64,000 nucleotides of DNA from Gracilimonas mengyeensis (GCF_900182705.1 NZ_FXTP01000001.1:310001-374000), one strand, 5' to 3'. Positions 53,152 to 62,975 are shown, counted from the first letter of the stretch. The notes: generated by a model from the sequence alone, not told the origin. Program-made: numbers and translations.

Positions 53152-54792
53152 ATGAAAATCACCAATCCTATTCTTCCCGGTTTTAATCCCGATCCTTCTA
53201 TCCTGCGGGTAGGGGATGACTACTATATCGCCACCTCCACTTTTGAGTGGTTTCCAGGCGTTCAAATCCATCATTCCAAAGATCTCAAAAACTGGAAACT
53301 GATTGCTCATCCTTTGAATAGGACTTCCCAGCTTAATATGGCAGGAAACCCTAATTCTTGTGGAGTTTGGGCGCCGTGTCTGTCGTATCATGACGGCAAG
53401 TTCTACCTGATCTTCACCGACGTAAAAACCTTCCGCGGCCCATACAAAGATGCCCATAATTACCTGGTAACTGCGGATGAAATTACCGGCGAATGGTCGG
53501 AGCCAATTTATTTGAATTCTTCTGGCTTTGATCCGTCGATTTTCCATGATGATGACGGTAAAAAATGGCTGGTGAATATGGTTTGGGACCACCGGCAGGA
53601 GAAGCACCCTTTTGGGGGAATTTTGTTGCAGGAATTCTCAGAAGAAGAGGGCAAACTGGTAGGTCCGATTACCAATATTTACGAAGGCACCGATATTAAA
53701 TTAGTAGAAGCTCCTCACCTGTATAAAAAAGATGGTTATTACTACCTGATGACGGCTGAGGGCGGCACCGTACTTCGCCACGCCGTTACCATGGCCCGGT
53801 CCAAAGAGATTACGGGGCCTTACGAGACCGATCCGAATAATCCCATGCTAACGTCTTTTAATAACCCTGAGCTGGAGCTGCAACGTGCTGGGCACGCGTC
53901 ATTGGTTGAAACGCAAAACGGAGAATGGTACCTGGCTCACTTGGCCGGACGGCGCATGCCAACTCGCGGCCGATGCCCAATGGGACGAGAAACGGCCATC
54001 CAGAAAGTAGAATGGACCGAAGATGGCTGGTTGCGCCTTACCGATGGAACCAACGAGCCAAACTTAGTAGTTGAAGGGCCGGATTTACCTGAGCATCCGT
54101 GGGAAGAAGTCCCCGCTCGAGATGATTTTGACTCAGAGGTGCTGGATGTAAACTATCAGTTTCTGCGGGTTGATATTGAAGAAAGAGGCTTGCTATCACT
54201 TACTGAGCGCCCCGGTTACCTGCGCTTGAAAGGAGGGGAGTCGCTGAATTCTCATCATGCACAATCATTGGTAGTTCGCCGTCAGCAGTCCTTTTTCTAT
54301 ACGGCAGAAACCCAACTCGAATTTAATCCCGATACTTTCCAGCAAATGGCGGGTCTCATTTGCATGTACGACAACCGAAACCTGTATTACTTGCATGTAA
54401 CCTGGCATGAAGACCTGGGCCGTTGTATCGATCTGCACAGCTTTATTGGTGGAGAATACGGTGAGCCATTAAACCAGGAACGCATTAGCATTAGCGATGA
54501 AGGTCCCGTGTATCTGCGTGCAAAAGTGGATTATGACAAGCTCCGTTTCTTCTATTCAGAAGATGGCGAAAACTGGATCTTTACCGGGCAAATTCTGGAT
54601 GCCAGTACTTTATCCGATGAATTTGAAAAACCGGGCGGCGATGGACACTTTACCGGAGCATTCGTAGGCATGTGTTGCCAGGATCTTTCCGGACGTAAAA
54701 AACCGGCCGACTTCGATTATTTCGAGTACAAAAACCGAAAAGAAATGGACAAAACACCTACAAAGGCCAAAGACTACTACTATGTTGGATAA
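53152..54792 (+). CDS. GH43 beta-xylosidase
   Basis: The 546-residue protein is a glycoside hydrolase family 43 enzyme of the XynB type. NPILPGFNPDPSILRVGDDY opens the five-bladed propeller with the general base D14. D127 (SGFDPSIFHD) and the general acid E186 (LVEAPHLY) complete the catalytic set. A C-terminal beta-sandwich (about 330-530) is the GH43_C2-like domain. There is no signal peptide, so it should act on imported xylo-oligosaccharides in the cytoplasm. It stands alone behind two operator-like palindromes and ends at a terminator. Confidence 0.95.
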   Translation: MKITNPILPGFNPDPSILRVGDDYYIATSTFEWFPGVQIHHSKDLKNWKLIAHPLNRTSQLNMAGNPNSCGVWAPCLSYHDGKFYLIFTDVKTFRGPYKDAHNYLVTADEITGEWSEPIYLNSSGFDPSIFHDDDGKKWLVNMVWDHRQEKHPFGGILLQEFSEEEGKLVGPITNIYEGTDIKLVEAPHLYKKDGYYYLMTAEGGTVLRHAVTMARSKEITGPYETDPNNPMLTSFNNPELELQRAGHASLVETQNGEWYLAHLAGRRMPTRGRCPMGRETAIQKVEWTEDGWLRLTDGTNEPNLVVEGPDLPEHPWEEVPARDDFDSEVLDVNYQFLRVDIEERGLLSLTERPGYLRLKGGESLNSHHAQSLVVRRQQSFFYTAETQLEFNPDTFQQMAGLICMYDNRNLYYLHVTWHEDLGRCIDLHSFIGGEYGEPLNQERISISDEGPVYLRAKVDYDKLRFFYSEDGENWIFTGQILDASTLSDEFEKPGGDGHFTGAFVGMCCQDLSGRKKPADFDYFEYKNRKEMDKTPTKAKDYYYVG

Positions 54793-54836
54793 TACCTGAA
54801 TAGGGCATCCCAGCTATTGAATGAACTAAAGTGCCG

Positions 54837-54866
54837 AACCCCGGATTAATTTCCGGGGTTTTCTTT
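54837..54866 (+). terminator. Terminator after the xylosidase gene
   Basis: AACCCCGGA (54837-54845) pairs with TCCGGGGTT (54852-54860) around a 6-nt loop, followed by TTCTTT on the plus strand. Confidence 0.85.
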
Positions 54867-54895
54867 TGTATGATATAAATGATGCTCGCTTACCT

Positions 54896-55957
54896 TTAAG
54901 TGCCACTTAGATGATCCAGTACCTTACCGTTGGTGGTATGATACTGTCCCATTAAATCGGCTGTAAGGCAGGAATGGATAGGAAAAACTTGTAGTGATTC
55001 CCCCACCTTGATTTGCTCAAAAACCTCTTTGCTACATTGAACGATACCATGCTCTTGTGACAAGCTTTTCATGTAGGTAGCTTTGGAAAGATGTTTTAAG
55101 CGTGGTTCGCCATAGCTTAGATAATCATTTACCTGAATGCTTTCTTTGGAGAAATGAACAGCTCCGCCATGAACCAGCACCTGTTTTCGGTCTTCAAATT
55201 TCTCTACCACAGGACATTCCATATACACAGCAATCTCATTGGGCGTGCATGAGCCTATTTGAACCTGCATCCAATCGTAGAACACAAAGTTACCCGGACT
55301 AATCTGATCGGCCGGAACGAATTCATCCAACACACTGCAGGAGGGAGTATCCCCAAAGCAGAGCGGAAGATCTGGCCATTTTTTCTTAAGAGCTGTTAGC
55401 TTTTTTAATGCTTTGAGGGAGAGCTCCTTAATTTCTTCTTCAGAGCGGGTTTTATAGGTATGGCCGGCATGGCAGTAAAATCCGGCCGGATAGAAATGAT
55501 CCGATTCTTCGATTTCGTTAAGGACTTCTGCAATTTTTTCTGTTTGTGATACAGGGATACCACTACGCCCGTAATCAGGATCAATCTCAATATAAAGCCC
55601 CATTTTTTCCGTAATCAGTTTGTCCAGCTTTTTCACAATTTCTGAGGAAATAACCAGGGTTTTTAAATTACACCGGGAGGCCAATCGATGATAATATGAT
55701 GAGGCTAACACATTGGCAGGGAATGCAATAGTAATGTCATTCCATCCGTCTTCCACAAAATACTCAGCCATAATTGGTGAAGAAACGGTAATGGCTTTTA
55801 CCCCATAGTCTTTGAACATCCTTCCAATTTTTCTTGATTGATGCGTCTTAAAATGGGGCCTGAATTCGACATCAGCCTTCTCTGCTTTGGCAGTCATTCG
55901 TTCAATATTAGTACGAACAATGTCGAGGTCAACAATCAAGGTTGGAAACGGGTGCAT
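54896..55957 (-). CDS. D-threonine aldolase / D-serine dehydratase-like PLP enzyme
   Basis: The 353-residue fold-type III PLP enzyme belongs to the DSD1/alanine-racemase-N group. The pyridoxal lysine is K37 in FRPHFKTHQS. EIDPDYGRSGIPV and FYCHAGHTYKTRS are further group motifs. The C-terminus has IHSCLTADLM, whose His and Cys are the likely Zn2+ ligands of the D-serine dehydratase subgroup. It could dehydrate D-serine or cleave D-threonine-type 3-hydroxy amino acids. It lies alone on the minus strand. Confidence 0.88.
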   Translation of the reverse strand: MHPFPTLIVDLDIVRTNIERMTAKAEKADVEFRPHFKTHQSRKIGRMFKDYGVKAITVSSPIMAEYFVEDGWNDITIAFPANVLASSYYHRLASRCNLKTLVISSEIVKKLDKLITEKMGLYIEIDPDYGRSGIPVSQTEKIAEVLNEIEESDHFYPAGFYCHAGHTYKTRSEEEIKELSLKALKKLTALKKKWPDLPLCFGDTPSCSVLDEFVPADQISPGNFVFYDWMQVQIGSCTPNEIAVYMECPVVEKFEDRKQVLVHGGAVHFSKESIQVNDYLSYGEPRLKHLSKATYMKSLSQEHGIVQCSKEVFEQIKVGESLQVFPIHSCLTADLMGQYHTTNGKVLDHLSGT

Positions 55958-56011
55958 AGCTTTTTATGAGGTTAGAAAATCTGGTGTCTAATTTATTTAT
56001 GATTGGGCAGT

Positions 56012-56554
56012 TTAAAAAATGTACCCAACTGAGATTCCAACACGAGGGAAAAAGTCGTCGCCGGAAAAAATGGGTGTAAAAGCTACCTTAACAGTAATGT
56101 CTTCAGAATTGGGTAAAAGCCGGTAGCCGATAGTTCCAGTAAAAGAAGGATAAGCAGGCAAGCGCAGATCAAAATCATTATCAGAAAACCCAAATATGAA
56201 ACCGGCCCCCAATTCCAGCCGGTGTGTTTCATGGCCAATAAAGTAACTTGGCATGAGTAAAACCTGGAAACTTTGAGAATGTTCATCACTGTAGGTTAAT
56301 GAAGATTCATCGTAATTCTGATCAGCTAAAAAAATGGGGGTTATACCTACCCTTATACCAAAATTGTTCTTTCCGATATAATCGTAATTCAGAGAAAAGT
56401 AATACGCATTCCCAAATAGCTCGGCATAAATGCTTGAAATGGGAGGTTCTCGTGGAGGTACAATTTCTTCGGGTTCCTCAAAAGTAACTTGTGCATAGGT
56501 ATGGGTACTCACTCCTAAAAAAATAAATAAGATGGCGAGTATCCTGGAAAACAT
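56012..56554 (-). CDS. Small secreted / outer-membrane protein
   Basis: The 180-residue protein has a signal peptide (ILAILFIFLGVSTHTYAQ) with cleavage after TYA, a proline-rich start (EEPEEIVPPREPP) and then beta strands with aromatics ending in VGYIF. This looks like a small 8-stranded outer-membrane barrel. No family was recognised. It follows the acid phosphatase gene on the same strand with an eight-base gap, so both may be cotranscribed. Confidence 0.7.
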   Translation of the reverse strand: MFSRILAILFIFLGVSTHTYAQVTFEEPEEIVPPREPPISSIYAELFGNAYYFSLNYDYIGKNNFGIRVGITPIFLADQNYDESSLTYSDEHSQSFQVLLMPSYFIGHETHRLELGAGFIFGFSDNDFDLRLPAYPSFTGTIGYRLLPNSEDITVKVAFTPIFSGDDFFPRVGISVGYIF

Positions 56555-56562
56555 GGCACTAA

Positions 56563-57408
56563 TTACTTTTTGGTATTTAATCGTTTACGGAGAATTCTAA
56601 TGCGTTCTTGCTCGCTTAAATCATCTTCAAAATCAAATAACGCTTGTTCCCAGGAGCCATAAACAGGATTGGGCAGCACAAACCAGCGGCGACCGAAATA
56701 CTGCGTGTATTCGCTAACCAGTTCATCCCTTTTTTTTTGGGTGATATCTTTGGCCGGTAAAAAATCATTCAGATCATCTCCAAACAACATGACTACCCGG
56801 TAATTTTCTTCTATAATACGGCGTCGCTGAATTTTTGAGGAATTCCATCCCGGTTCTTCTCCATTTAGCATGATGTTATCCAGCGTGTCAGAGACGGGAA
56901 AGCCTTCTTTAATAAGATTTCGGCGGGTCGCATCTTCTACTTCGTAATCACGATTGCTTATATAAAAGATGGTAACTCCCTGTTCTGCGGCATATTGAGT
57001 GAATTGGGCCGCTCCCGGCACACCTTCAGCTTTGGCCTCATTGCACCAGGCATTCCAGTCCTCACTGTTAAAAGACTTATCCTGCTTGATCATGCGCGCC
57101 TGAAACGGGGAGTTATCAAGCACGGTTTCGTCAATGTCCAGAATAACTGCAGGAGGGAGGCTGGCAATTTCGTCATCGTTCTCCGATTGGTTGATGGAAG
57201 CGGTCCAAAAAGAATCCTCTATTGTTAGGGGAAGCACACGAGAGGCACTTCCGTACGCCTGATAGGCTAAAGCTTCATATTCAGCAGCATTTTGAACCCA
57301 TAAAGTAGCTTGTGTAGTGGGATTATCAGGGGCTTGTAATTCTTTGCTTGAACTGCAGGCTGAGGCTGCGATTAGAAGTAATGCACATAAAAAAGTAGGA
57401 TATCTCAT
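56563..57408 (-). CDS. Class C acid phosphatase, lipoprotein e(P4)-like (HAD)
   Basis: The 281-residue lipoprotein has lipobox SACSSS (Cys18). The HAD nucleophile motif is AVILDIDETVLDNS, with D91 and D93. MLFGDDLNDF is the HAD motif with the second acidic pair. FYISNRDYE and NLIKEGFP are the P4 family connectors. It dephosphorylates nucleotides such as NMN at the cell surface. Length is normal. It is divergent from the RimB-like gene on the plus strand. Confidence 0.94.
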   Translation of the reverse strand: MRYPTFLCALLLIAASACSSSKELQAPDNPTTQATLWVQNAAEYEALAYQAYGSASRVLPLTIEDSFWTASINQSENDDEIASLPPAVILDIDETVLDNSPFQARMIKQDKSFNSEDWNAWCNEAKAEGVPGAAQFTQYAAEQGVTIFYISNRDYEVEDATRRNLIKEGFPVSDTLDNIMLNGEEPGWNSSKIQRRRIIEENYRVVMLFGDDLNDFLPAKDITQKKRDELVSEYTQYFGRRWFVLPNPVYGSWEQALFDFEDDLSEQERIRILRKRLNTKK

Positions 57409-57529
57409 TATAAAATTGCTTGCTGAATTAAACTTTGAACGTAAAGATAGGAAATCACAACCACAGCTAAAGAAATTTTATAATAAGAAGATGTTATTCC
57501 CGGATTAAAACCTGTATTTTTACCCGTAT

Positions 57530-57979
57530 ATGAGTTCAACAAAACCAAAAGTAATAGGTCGGTCTGAATTGGTTGATCTGCCGGAGTGGGATTTCCAGGA
57601 ACTGGAAGCTAAGGTGGATACCGGGGCCTACACCTCAAGTTTACACTGTCATCACATTGAACCTTTTGAAAAAGAAGGCCAGAAATGGGTCCGCTTTTAC
57701 CTGCTGGATCCTGATCATGAGGCATACAACGATCAAATGCTGGAAATGCCATTGTCAGACCAGCGAAAAGTAAAAAGTTCAAACGGGGTAAGTCAGTTAC
57801 GGTACTTTGTAAAAACCAGCATCCGTATGTTTGAACGAAATTATTCAATTGAGTTGTCTTTGGCCGACCGTTCTGCTATGAAATATCCGCTTTTATTGGG
57901 GAGAAAATTTTTAACAAAACGGCATTTCCTGGTTGATGTTACTCAGACAAATCTATCACTTAGCAAAAAGACGAGGTAG
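57530..57979 (+). CDS. RimB-like retropepsin-type (ATP-dependent zinc) protease
   Basis: The 149-residue protein contains the retroviral-type active site [13 protein letters not shown] (D30) and the terminal [18 protein letters not shown] of the RimB/DUF785 family. The family is annotated as ATP-dependent zinc protease and is linked to RimK. In Pseudomonas RimB works with RimK to trim or limit poly-glutamate chains on ribosomal protein S6. The next gene is rimK, nine bases downstream, so a similar role is plausible. The aspartic-type motif and the zinc annotation conflict, so mechanism is uncertain. Confidence 0.88.
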   Translation: MSSTKPKVIGRSELVDLPEWDFQELEAKVDTGAYTSSLHCHHIEPFEKEGQKWVRFYLLDPDHEAYNDQMLEMPLSDQRKVKSSNGVSQLRYFVKTSIRMFERNYSIELSLADRSAMKYPLLLGRKFLTKRHFLVDVTQTNLSLSKKTR

Positions 57980-57987
57980 TCTTAAAA

Positions 57988-58911
57988 ATGAAAATTGGAA
58001 TTCTTTCCAGAAACACCAATCTCTATTCAACCCAACGGCTTGTTGAGGCAGCAGAAAAACGAGGGCATGATGTAGAAGTTATTGACCACCTGAAATGTGA
58101 CATCGTTATAGAGCAAGACAATCCTAAAATTTATTATAAAAGCAAGCGTATTGATTACCTTGATGCCATCATTCCGCGTATTGGCGCATCTGTAACTTTT
58201 TATGGAGCTGCTGTGGTACGTCAGTTTGAAATGATGGATGTATTCAGTGCCGTGCATTCACAGGCTTTGGTTCGATCCAGAGATAAACTGCGCAGCTTGC
58301 AGTTATTGGCCAGCTCCGGTGTGGGGCTACCTAAAACCGTGTTTACCAACTACTCTAAGGAGGTAAAAAAGCTCATTGAATCGGTAGGCGGCGCCCCTTT
58401 AATTGTGAAGCTTTTAGAAGGCACTCAGGGACATGGTGTGGTGCTGGGGCCTACAAAGAAAGCTGCTGAATCCATTATTGAAGCTTTTCATGCTATGAAA
58501 ACGCGTGTTATCGTACAGGAGTTTATCCCGGAATCCAAGGGAGCCGACATCCGCGCATTTGTAGTAGATGGTAAAGTAGTGGGAGCCATGAAGCGACAGG
58601 GTAAAGAGGGCGAATTCCGTTCTAATCTTCATCAGGGAGGTACCAGCGAGCTCATAAAATTATCACCAAAAGAAAAGCAGGCTGCGTTGACTGCTGCACA
58701 AGCCATGGATTTACAGATTGCCGGTGTAGATATGCTGCAATCAGACCGTGGACCGTTGATCCTGGAAGTAAATTCTTCGCCCGGACTTGAGGGCATTGAA
58801 AAGACCACCAAGAAAGATATTGGAGATAAGATTATCGCTTTTATCGAAAAGGGTGTTGAAGAGCGCCGTAAGAATCCAGCTCGCCGAAAGAAAGCAAAGA
58901 AGCATGCCTGA
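57988..58911 (+). CDS. rimK: RimK-type L-glutamate ligase (ribosomal protein S6 modification)
   Basis: The 307-residue ATP-grasp enzyme adds glutamate to the C-terminus of ribosomal protein S6 or a related peptide. It has [14 protein letters not shown]-type [43 protein letters not shown] and [24 protein letters not shown], all RimK signatures including the metal-binding end. Length is typical, with a basic tail. It overlaps the downstream AstE-like gene by eight bases. Confidence 0.94.
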   Translation: MKIGILSRNTNLYSTQRLVEAAEKRGHDVEVIDHLKCDIVIEQDNPKIYYKSKRIDYLDAIIPRIGASVTFYGAAVVRQFEMMDVFSAVHSQALVRSRDKLRSLQLLASSGVGLPKTVFTNYSKEVKKLIESVGGAPLIVKLLEGTQGHGVVLGPTKKAAESIIEAFHAMKTRVIVQEFIPESKGADIRAFVVDGKVVGAMKRQGKEGEFRSNLHQGGTSELIKLSPKEKQAALTAAQAMDLQIAGVDMLQSDRGPLILEVNSSPGLEGIEKTTKKDIGDKIIAFIEKGVEERRKNPARRKKAKKHA

Positions 58912-59848
58912 GTTTATCACTATAAACAAGCAGAAAATTGGCTTGGGTGAGCAGCGCACGGTGAACCTGAACATAGCCCGCCTGCCAACCTACACCAGCA
59001 TCGACTTGCCGGTTTTGGTATATCGTGCCCATGAAGATGGTCCGGTTTTGTTACTTACGGGTGGGTTACACGGAGATGAAGTCAACGGCGTTGAAATTGT
59101 TCGCCGCTTGATTGAGCGAGAAACAGTGATACCCCAAAAGGGATCTGTCATTGCTATTCCCATTGTGAATATCTACGGATTTATTCAAAACGTAAGGGGA
59201 TTACCGGATGGTAAAGATATCAACCGGAGTTTTCCCGGCAGCAAGAGTGGCTCACTGGCCAGTTTGCTGGCATATACCTTGATGAACGAGATTATCCCGG
59301 AAATAGATTTTGGTATTGATTTCCATACCGGGGGCGCCGACCGTGCCAACTATCCGCAAATTCGTTGCTCTTTTGAATCTGAAAAGGCCAAAGAACTTGC
59401 AGAGGCTTTTCAAGCTCCCGTAATGCTACATTCCGGGCTCATTTCTAAATCATTTAGAAGCGCGGTACATAAAAAAGGCAAAGAAATACTGGTATACGAA
59501 ACAGGTGAGTCGCTCAGGTATGATGAATATGGGATCGAAGAAGGAATCAAAGGCACCAAACGTTTAATGCATTCTTTAGGCATGTTAGATGAAGGAGCTA
59601 CCGCAAAAACTACCAAGGTGTTTAATAGTTCAACCTGGATTCGTACTAAAAATGCAGGCTTGTTCATTACCAAATGTAAACTGGGAGAAGAATTTAATAA
59701 ACGTCAGGTTTTGGGGTCAATCAAAGATCCTTACGGTGATTTAAATTCCAGGATTACCGCACCTAAGGATGGTATGATTATCGGCATAAATAATTGCCCC
59801 GTAGTAAATAAGGGCGATGCCCTCATTCATTTTGCATTCAATAAATAA
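58904..59848 (+). CDS. Succinylglutamate desuccinylase/aspartoacylase family zinc hydrolase
   Basis: The 314-residue M14-like deacylase has the zinc motif [12 protein letters not shown], in which H and E bind zinc, and [18 protein letters not shown] with the third His. ELL/YETGES is the catalytic strand. I take the ATG at 58904, inside rimK, because it gives the family N-terminus; a longer frame inside rimK is not used. Together with rimK and the protease it suggests a cassette that adds and removes glutamate groups. Its substrate is not known. Confidence 0.9.
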   Translation: MPEFITINKQKIGLGEQRTVNLNIARLPTYTSIDLPVLVYRAHEDGPVLLLTGGLHGDEVNGVEIVRRLIERETVIPQKGSVIAIPIVNIYGFIQNVRGLPDGKDINRSFPGSKSGSLASLLAYTLMNEIIPEIDFGIDFHTGGADRANYPQIRCSFESEKAKELAEAFQAPVMLHSGLISKSFRSAVHKKGKEILVYETGESLRYDEYGIEEGIKGTKRLMHSLGMLDEGATAKTTKVFNSSTWIRTKNAGLFITKCKLGEEFNKRQVLGSIKDPYGDLNSRITAPKDGMIIGINNCPVVNKGDALIHFAFNK

Positions 59849-59872
59849 CACAAATTAACTTAAGTAAATACA

Positions 59873-60220
59873 TTGGATTTCGATTTATTATTTATGGCGG
59901 TAACGCCGTCTGATTGGAAAAAACTATCAGAATCCGGAACTATAAGTCCCGGTAAACTTGACGACAATTCATATCTCAGGGCATTCCAGGGTAAGGATGC
60001 AGAAGAGATCATAAACAAACATTTTGAAGGAGAAGATTCAGTGATGTTACTGGTGCTTGATCCGCTGCGCATCCAATCTCCCTTAAAACAAACTAAGGAA
60101 GCAGATTATCCAATCGTAGCTATTCAAGGAGATATCTCAATAGATACCGTCATTGATAAAATCCGCCTTAAAAATAACAAGGAAGGTAAGTTTTCGGTAC
60201 ATGTAAAACACTTCGATTGA
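59873..60220 (+). CDS. DUF952 family protein
   Basis: The 115-residue soluble protein follows the DUF952 outline: MAVTPSDWKKLSESGTISPGKL, then a polar middle, DSVMLLVLDPLRIQSPLK and YPIVAIQGDISIDTVIDKI. The start is TTG, 24 bases past the deacylase stop. The family resembles ADP-ribosyl-transferase-like folds in general shape, but no function is established to my knowledge. It overlaps the start of the lipid kinase gene. Confidence 0.78.
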   Translation: MDFDLLFMAVTPSDWKKLSESGTISPGKLDDNSYLRAFQGKDAEEIINKHFEGEDSVMLLVLDPLRIQSPLKQTKEADYPIVAIQGDISIDTVIDKIRLKNNKEGKFSVHVKHFD

Positions 60221-61110
60221 GCCGGAAATCCACATACTGCTTTATCATTAATGGGGCATCGAATGCAGAACGTGCAGTTGATGCCTTTAGGAAATATGAA
60301 GCCGAAATAATTAAAGAAGTGCCTGATGCTCACATTGTATATGTGAAGAAGGGAGAATCCATTAAGGAGCAGGCCAGGGAAATGGCTCAAAAGTTTTCTC
60401 ATATCATTGCTTGTGGAGGAGATGGAACCGTGCACCTGGTGGCGAATGGTATGATGGATTCCGAAGCAGTTCTGGGAGTAATTCCAATTGGCAGTGGAAA
60501 TGATTTTGCCCGGCAATTGGGGTTAAATGGGTCTGTAAAACAAGCAATTGAGACCCTGTTTACCGGAAAGCTTAAAACTGTTGATGTGATACAGTTTGAT
60601 GATAATTATGTGTTAAATACTCTGGGCTTTGGAGTAGATGGACTCACAAACTATTACGCAAACCGAAGCAAATTGAAAACCGGTGCACTTCGTTACTTTC
60701 ACGGTGGACTAAAAGCCCTCTTCCGTGCTCGTCCTTTTGAAATCGCTTTGGAATTTGATGAGATGGATACAGTCATCCATCAAAGAAGCTGGATGGTAAC
60801 TCTGGCCAATGGCAACAGAGAAGGCGGGCGTTATGTGATTTCACCACGTTCAAGAAATGATGACGGCATATTAGAAGTACTGGTAGTTAAGGATATAGCC
60901 AAATGGAGGCTATTCTACGAGTTCATCAAATTGTCGGTGGGCATAGCTTTTAACCCTGATGTTGTGGATACATATTCAATCCAAACGGGAGGCGCTTTAA
61001 AAAGTTCAAGACGGGTTAAAACACACGCTGACGGGGAGCAGATAGCAGCAAAAAACATCTGCACTTTTCACTTATTAAAAAGCAAAATATCCGTTATTTG
61101 CGTATCTTAA
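60217..61110 (+). CDS. Diacylglycerol/lipid kinase (DAGK catalytic domain, YegS/BmrU type)
   Basis: The 297-residue protein has the nucleotide loop ACGGDGTVHLVANGM (GGDGT) and IPIGSGNDFARQLGL, both DAGK-family signatures. NTLGFGVDGL and ISPRSRNDDGILEV follow as in YegS-type lipid kinases. The start is TTG overlapping the DUF952 stop by four bases. Such kinases phosphorylate diacylglycerol or related lipids for phospholipid recycling. Confidence 0.9.
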   Translation: MSRKSTYCFIINGASNAERAVDAFRKYEAEIIKEVPDAHIVYVKKGESIKEQAREMAQKFSHIIACGGDGTVHLVANGMMDSEAVLGVIPIGSGNDFARQLGLNGSVKQAIETLFTGKLKTVDVIQFDDNYVLNTLGFGVDGLTNYYANRSKLKTGALRYFHGGLKALFRARPFEIALEFDEMDTVIHQRSWMVTLANGNREGGRYVISPRSRNDDGILEVLVVKDIAKWRLFYEFIKLSVGIAFNPDVVDTYSIQTGGALKSSRRVKTHADGEQIAAKNICTFHLLKSKISVICVS

Positions 61111-61178
61111 ATCAGAGAGCATAAACGCCAATATGGCGCTCTGCTATTTTTCATATAACTTCAAAAAAGGAGGTTGTT

Positions 61179-61865
61179 ATGAAAGGAGTAGCAATACTTA
61201 TCTCACGTGCAAGTGCCTGGAAGAGCAGTTATAGAATACGATTGGAACTGGGTCTGATTCTCACATTGCTTATCATGATTACGGGCTCTAAAATCCAGAT
61301 ACAACCGGTTAAAAACACCACCATATATACTCCCGATAACCAAGAAGTGGTTGAAGTAAGAGAGATTGTACAAACAAAACAAGAGCTAAAAGCTCCGCCG
61401 CCGCCACGCCCGGTAGTTCCTGTGGAAGTTCCGAATGATGAAATCATTGAAAATGAAGTTATTGATCTTGATGCGGAACTTAACATTGAAGAAATACCTC
61501 TGAAGATGCCGCCGCCTCCACCTAAACAAGAAGAACCCGAGGAAGAAGAACAAGAGATTTTTGTAGTGGTTGAACAGATGCCTGAATTGATTGGTGGGCT
61601 TGCATCCATACAAAAGCACATAGAATACCCGGAAATGGCCCGTAAAGCCGGTATTGAAGGCCGGGTAGTGGTTGAATTTGTTATAGATACCACGGGATAC
61701 GTTACTAATCCGATAATTATCCGAGGAATTGGCGGAGGATGTGATGAAGCTGCACTCCAAGCTGTCAAAAAAGCCCGGTTCAAACCTGGAAAACAGCGAG
61801 GAATACCTGTAATGGTTCGCTATAGCTTGCCTATCTCATTTTCACTTAGCAAACATAATCGCTGA
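61179..61865 (+). CDS. TonB family energy transducer, paralogue 1
   Basis: The 228-residue inner-membrane protein has an N-terminal anchor (LELGLILTLLIMITG). The proline/glutamate-rich spacer reads APPPPRPVVPVEVPNDEI and PPPPPKQEEPEEEE. The C-terminal TonB domain has YPEMARKAGIEGRVVVEFVI, IIRGIGGGCDEAAL and VRYSLPISFSL. TonB carries proton-motive energy from ExbBD to outer-membrane receptors. AGGAGG lies five bases before the ATG, a strong Shine-Dalgarno. No exbB/exbD is near. A paralogue follows 304 bases downstream. Confidence 0.94.
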   Translation: MKGVAILISRASAWKSSYRIRLELGLILTLLIMITGSKIQIQPVKNTTIYTPDNQEVVEVREIVQTKQELKAPPPPRPVVPVEVPNDEIIENEVIDLDAELNIEEIPLKMPPPPPKQEEPEEEEQEIFVVVEQMPELIGGLASIQKHIEYPEMARKAGIEGRVVVEFVIDTTGYVTNPIIIRGIGGGCDEAALQAVKKARFKPGKQRGIPVMVRYSLPISFSLSKHNR

Positions 61866-61878
61866 AAGAAGTAATATT

Positions 61879-61918
61879 CATGAAAAAGGAGGAATGTTTT
61901 TGGATCTCCTTTTTCATG
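61879..61918 (+). terminator. Terminator-like hairpin after the first tonB gene
   Basis: CATGAAAAAGGAG (61879-61891) pairs perfectly with CTCCTTTTTCATG (61906-61918) around a 14-nt loop. The T-run lies inside the arm. The rest of the gap up to 62169 is AT-rich and shows nothing else I can name. Confidence 0.7.
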
Positions 61919-62169
61919 TTTTGCTGTGACAAAAAGTTGAGTTACTAGATTTTAAAAAAGCCCTTCCAACTTTTTGCGCTATTCTGCGTACCCGCATATC
62001 GTTCTGAAATTAAAAAAATCAGAAAAATGAGCTTTAACGTCCGTAAAAAGCGTTTTTCTTGGCATTTTGGATAATCCCTCAAAAAAGCTAAAACCATAAA
62101 AGCGCTTCATTAAATCTTCACGGACAGCGAGTATCATTAAACAACTTCTAAAAACTAACGGAGGTTCTT

Positions 62170-62847
62170 ATGCGAGGTCCGGTTAAAATTGTTAAACGAA
62201 ACAAGGATCTGAAACAAGGCTACTTATTACGACTTGAACTAGGATTCATCTTATCACTGCTTATCTTCATAGCAGGCACTAAAATCACTATTCAATCTTC
62301 CGAAAAAGGAGACGATCTTATAGTTGACAAACAGGAAGAAGTGTATGTGGAAGAAATTGTACAAACCAAGCAGGAGTTACAAGCACCGCCACCACCACGG
62401 CCGGTTGTTCCTGTAGAGGTACCCAATGACGAAATCATTGAGGATGAAATTATTGATCTTGACTCTGAGCTCAATATGAATGAAATAGCTATAGATGTTC
62501 CTCCGCCACCACCATCTAATGATGAGGAAGAAGAGGAAAGCGAAATATTTGTAGTGGTTGAACAGATGCCTGAATTAATTGGCGGGCTTCCTTCTATTCA
62601 AAAGTATATTGAGTATCCTGAAATGGCCCGAAAAGCCGGTATTGAAGGACGAGTTGTCGTTCAGTTCGTTATCGATACAGATGGAAATGTTCAAGATCCC
62701 GTGGTTATCCGCGGAATTGGCGGTGGATGTGATGAAGAAGCACTGAAAGCCGTTAAGAAAGCAAAATTTGTTCCCGGAAGACAACGGGGCAAACCTGTAA
62801 TGGTTCGTTACAGTTTACCAATCTCATTTTCACTGCAAAACAGCTGA
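62170..62847 (+). CDS. TonB family energy transducer, paralogue 2
   Basis: The 225-residue protein has the same plan as paralogue 1: a membrane anchor (LELGFILSLLIFIAG), a nearly identical spacer (APPPPRPVVPVEVPNDEI), an acidic stretch and a C-terminal TonB domain (YPEMARKAGIEGRVVVQFVI). The two differ mainly in the region before EIFVVVEQMP. CGGAGG is the Shine-Dalgarno. It has its own terminator, so the two tonB copies are likely separate transcripts from an old tandem duplication. Confidence 0.94.
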   Translation: MRGPVKIVKRNKDLKQGYLLRLELGFILSLLIFIAGTKITIQSSEKGDDLIVDKQEEVYVEEIVQTKQELQAPPPPRPVVPVEVPNDEIIEDEIIDLDSELNMNEIAIDVPPPPPSNDEEEEESEIFVVVEQMPELIGGLPSIQKYIEYPEMARKAGIEGRVVVQFVIDTDGNVQDPVVIRGIGGGCDEEALKAVKKAKFVPGRQRGKPVMVRYSLPISFSLQNS

Positions 62848-62874
62848 ACGTGAAGGTTTATTTTTAGCATAATG

Positions 62875-62907
62875 AAAAGTCCCGGTAGCAATATCGGGAC
62901 TTTTTTT
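62875..62907 (+). terminator. Terminator after the second tonB gene
   Basis: AAAAGTCCCG (62875-62884) pairs with CGGGACTTTT (62895-62904) around a 10-nt loop. The arm runs into seven T residues (62901-62907). Confidence 0.92.
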
Positions 62908-62975
62908 ATTTACGAAATTTTTGAGGTCCATATTTCGCTTCTAAGGCGCTAAAAAGATCAAATGGTCGAGAAGTA

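Noticed and set aside
58787-58903. Extended N-terminus for the AstE-like hydrolase inside rimK
   Set aside because: The added basic residues are the rimK tail read in another frame; the family start is at 58904.
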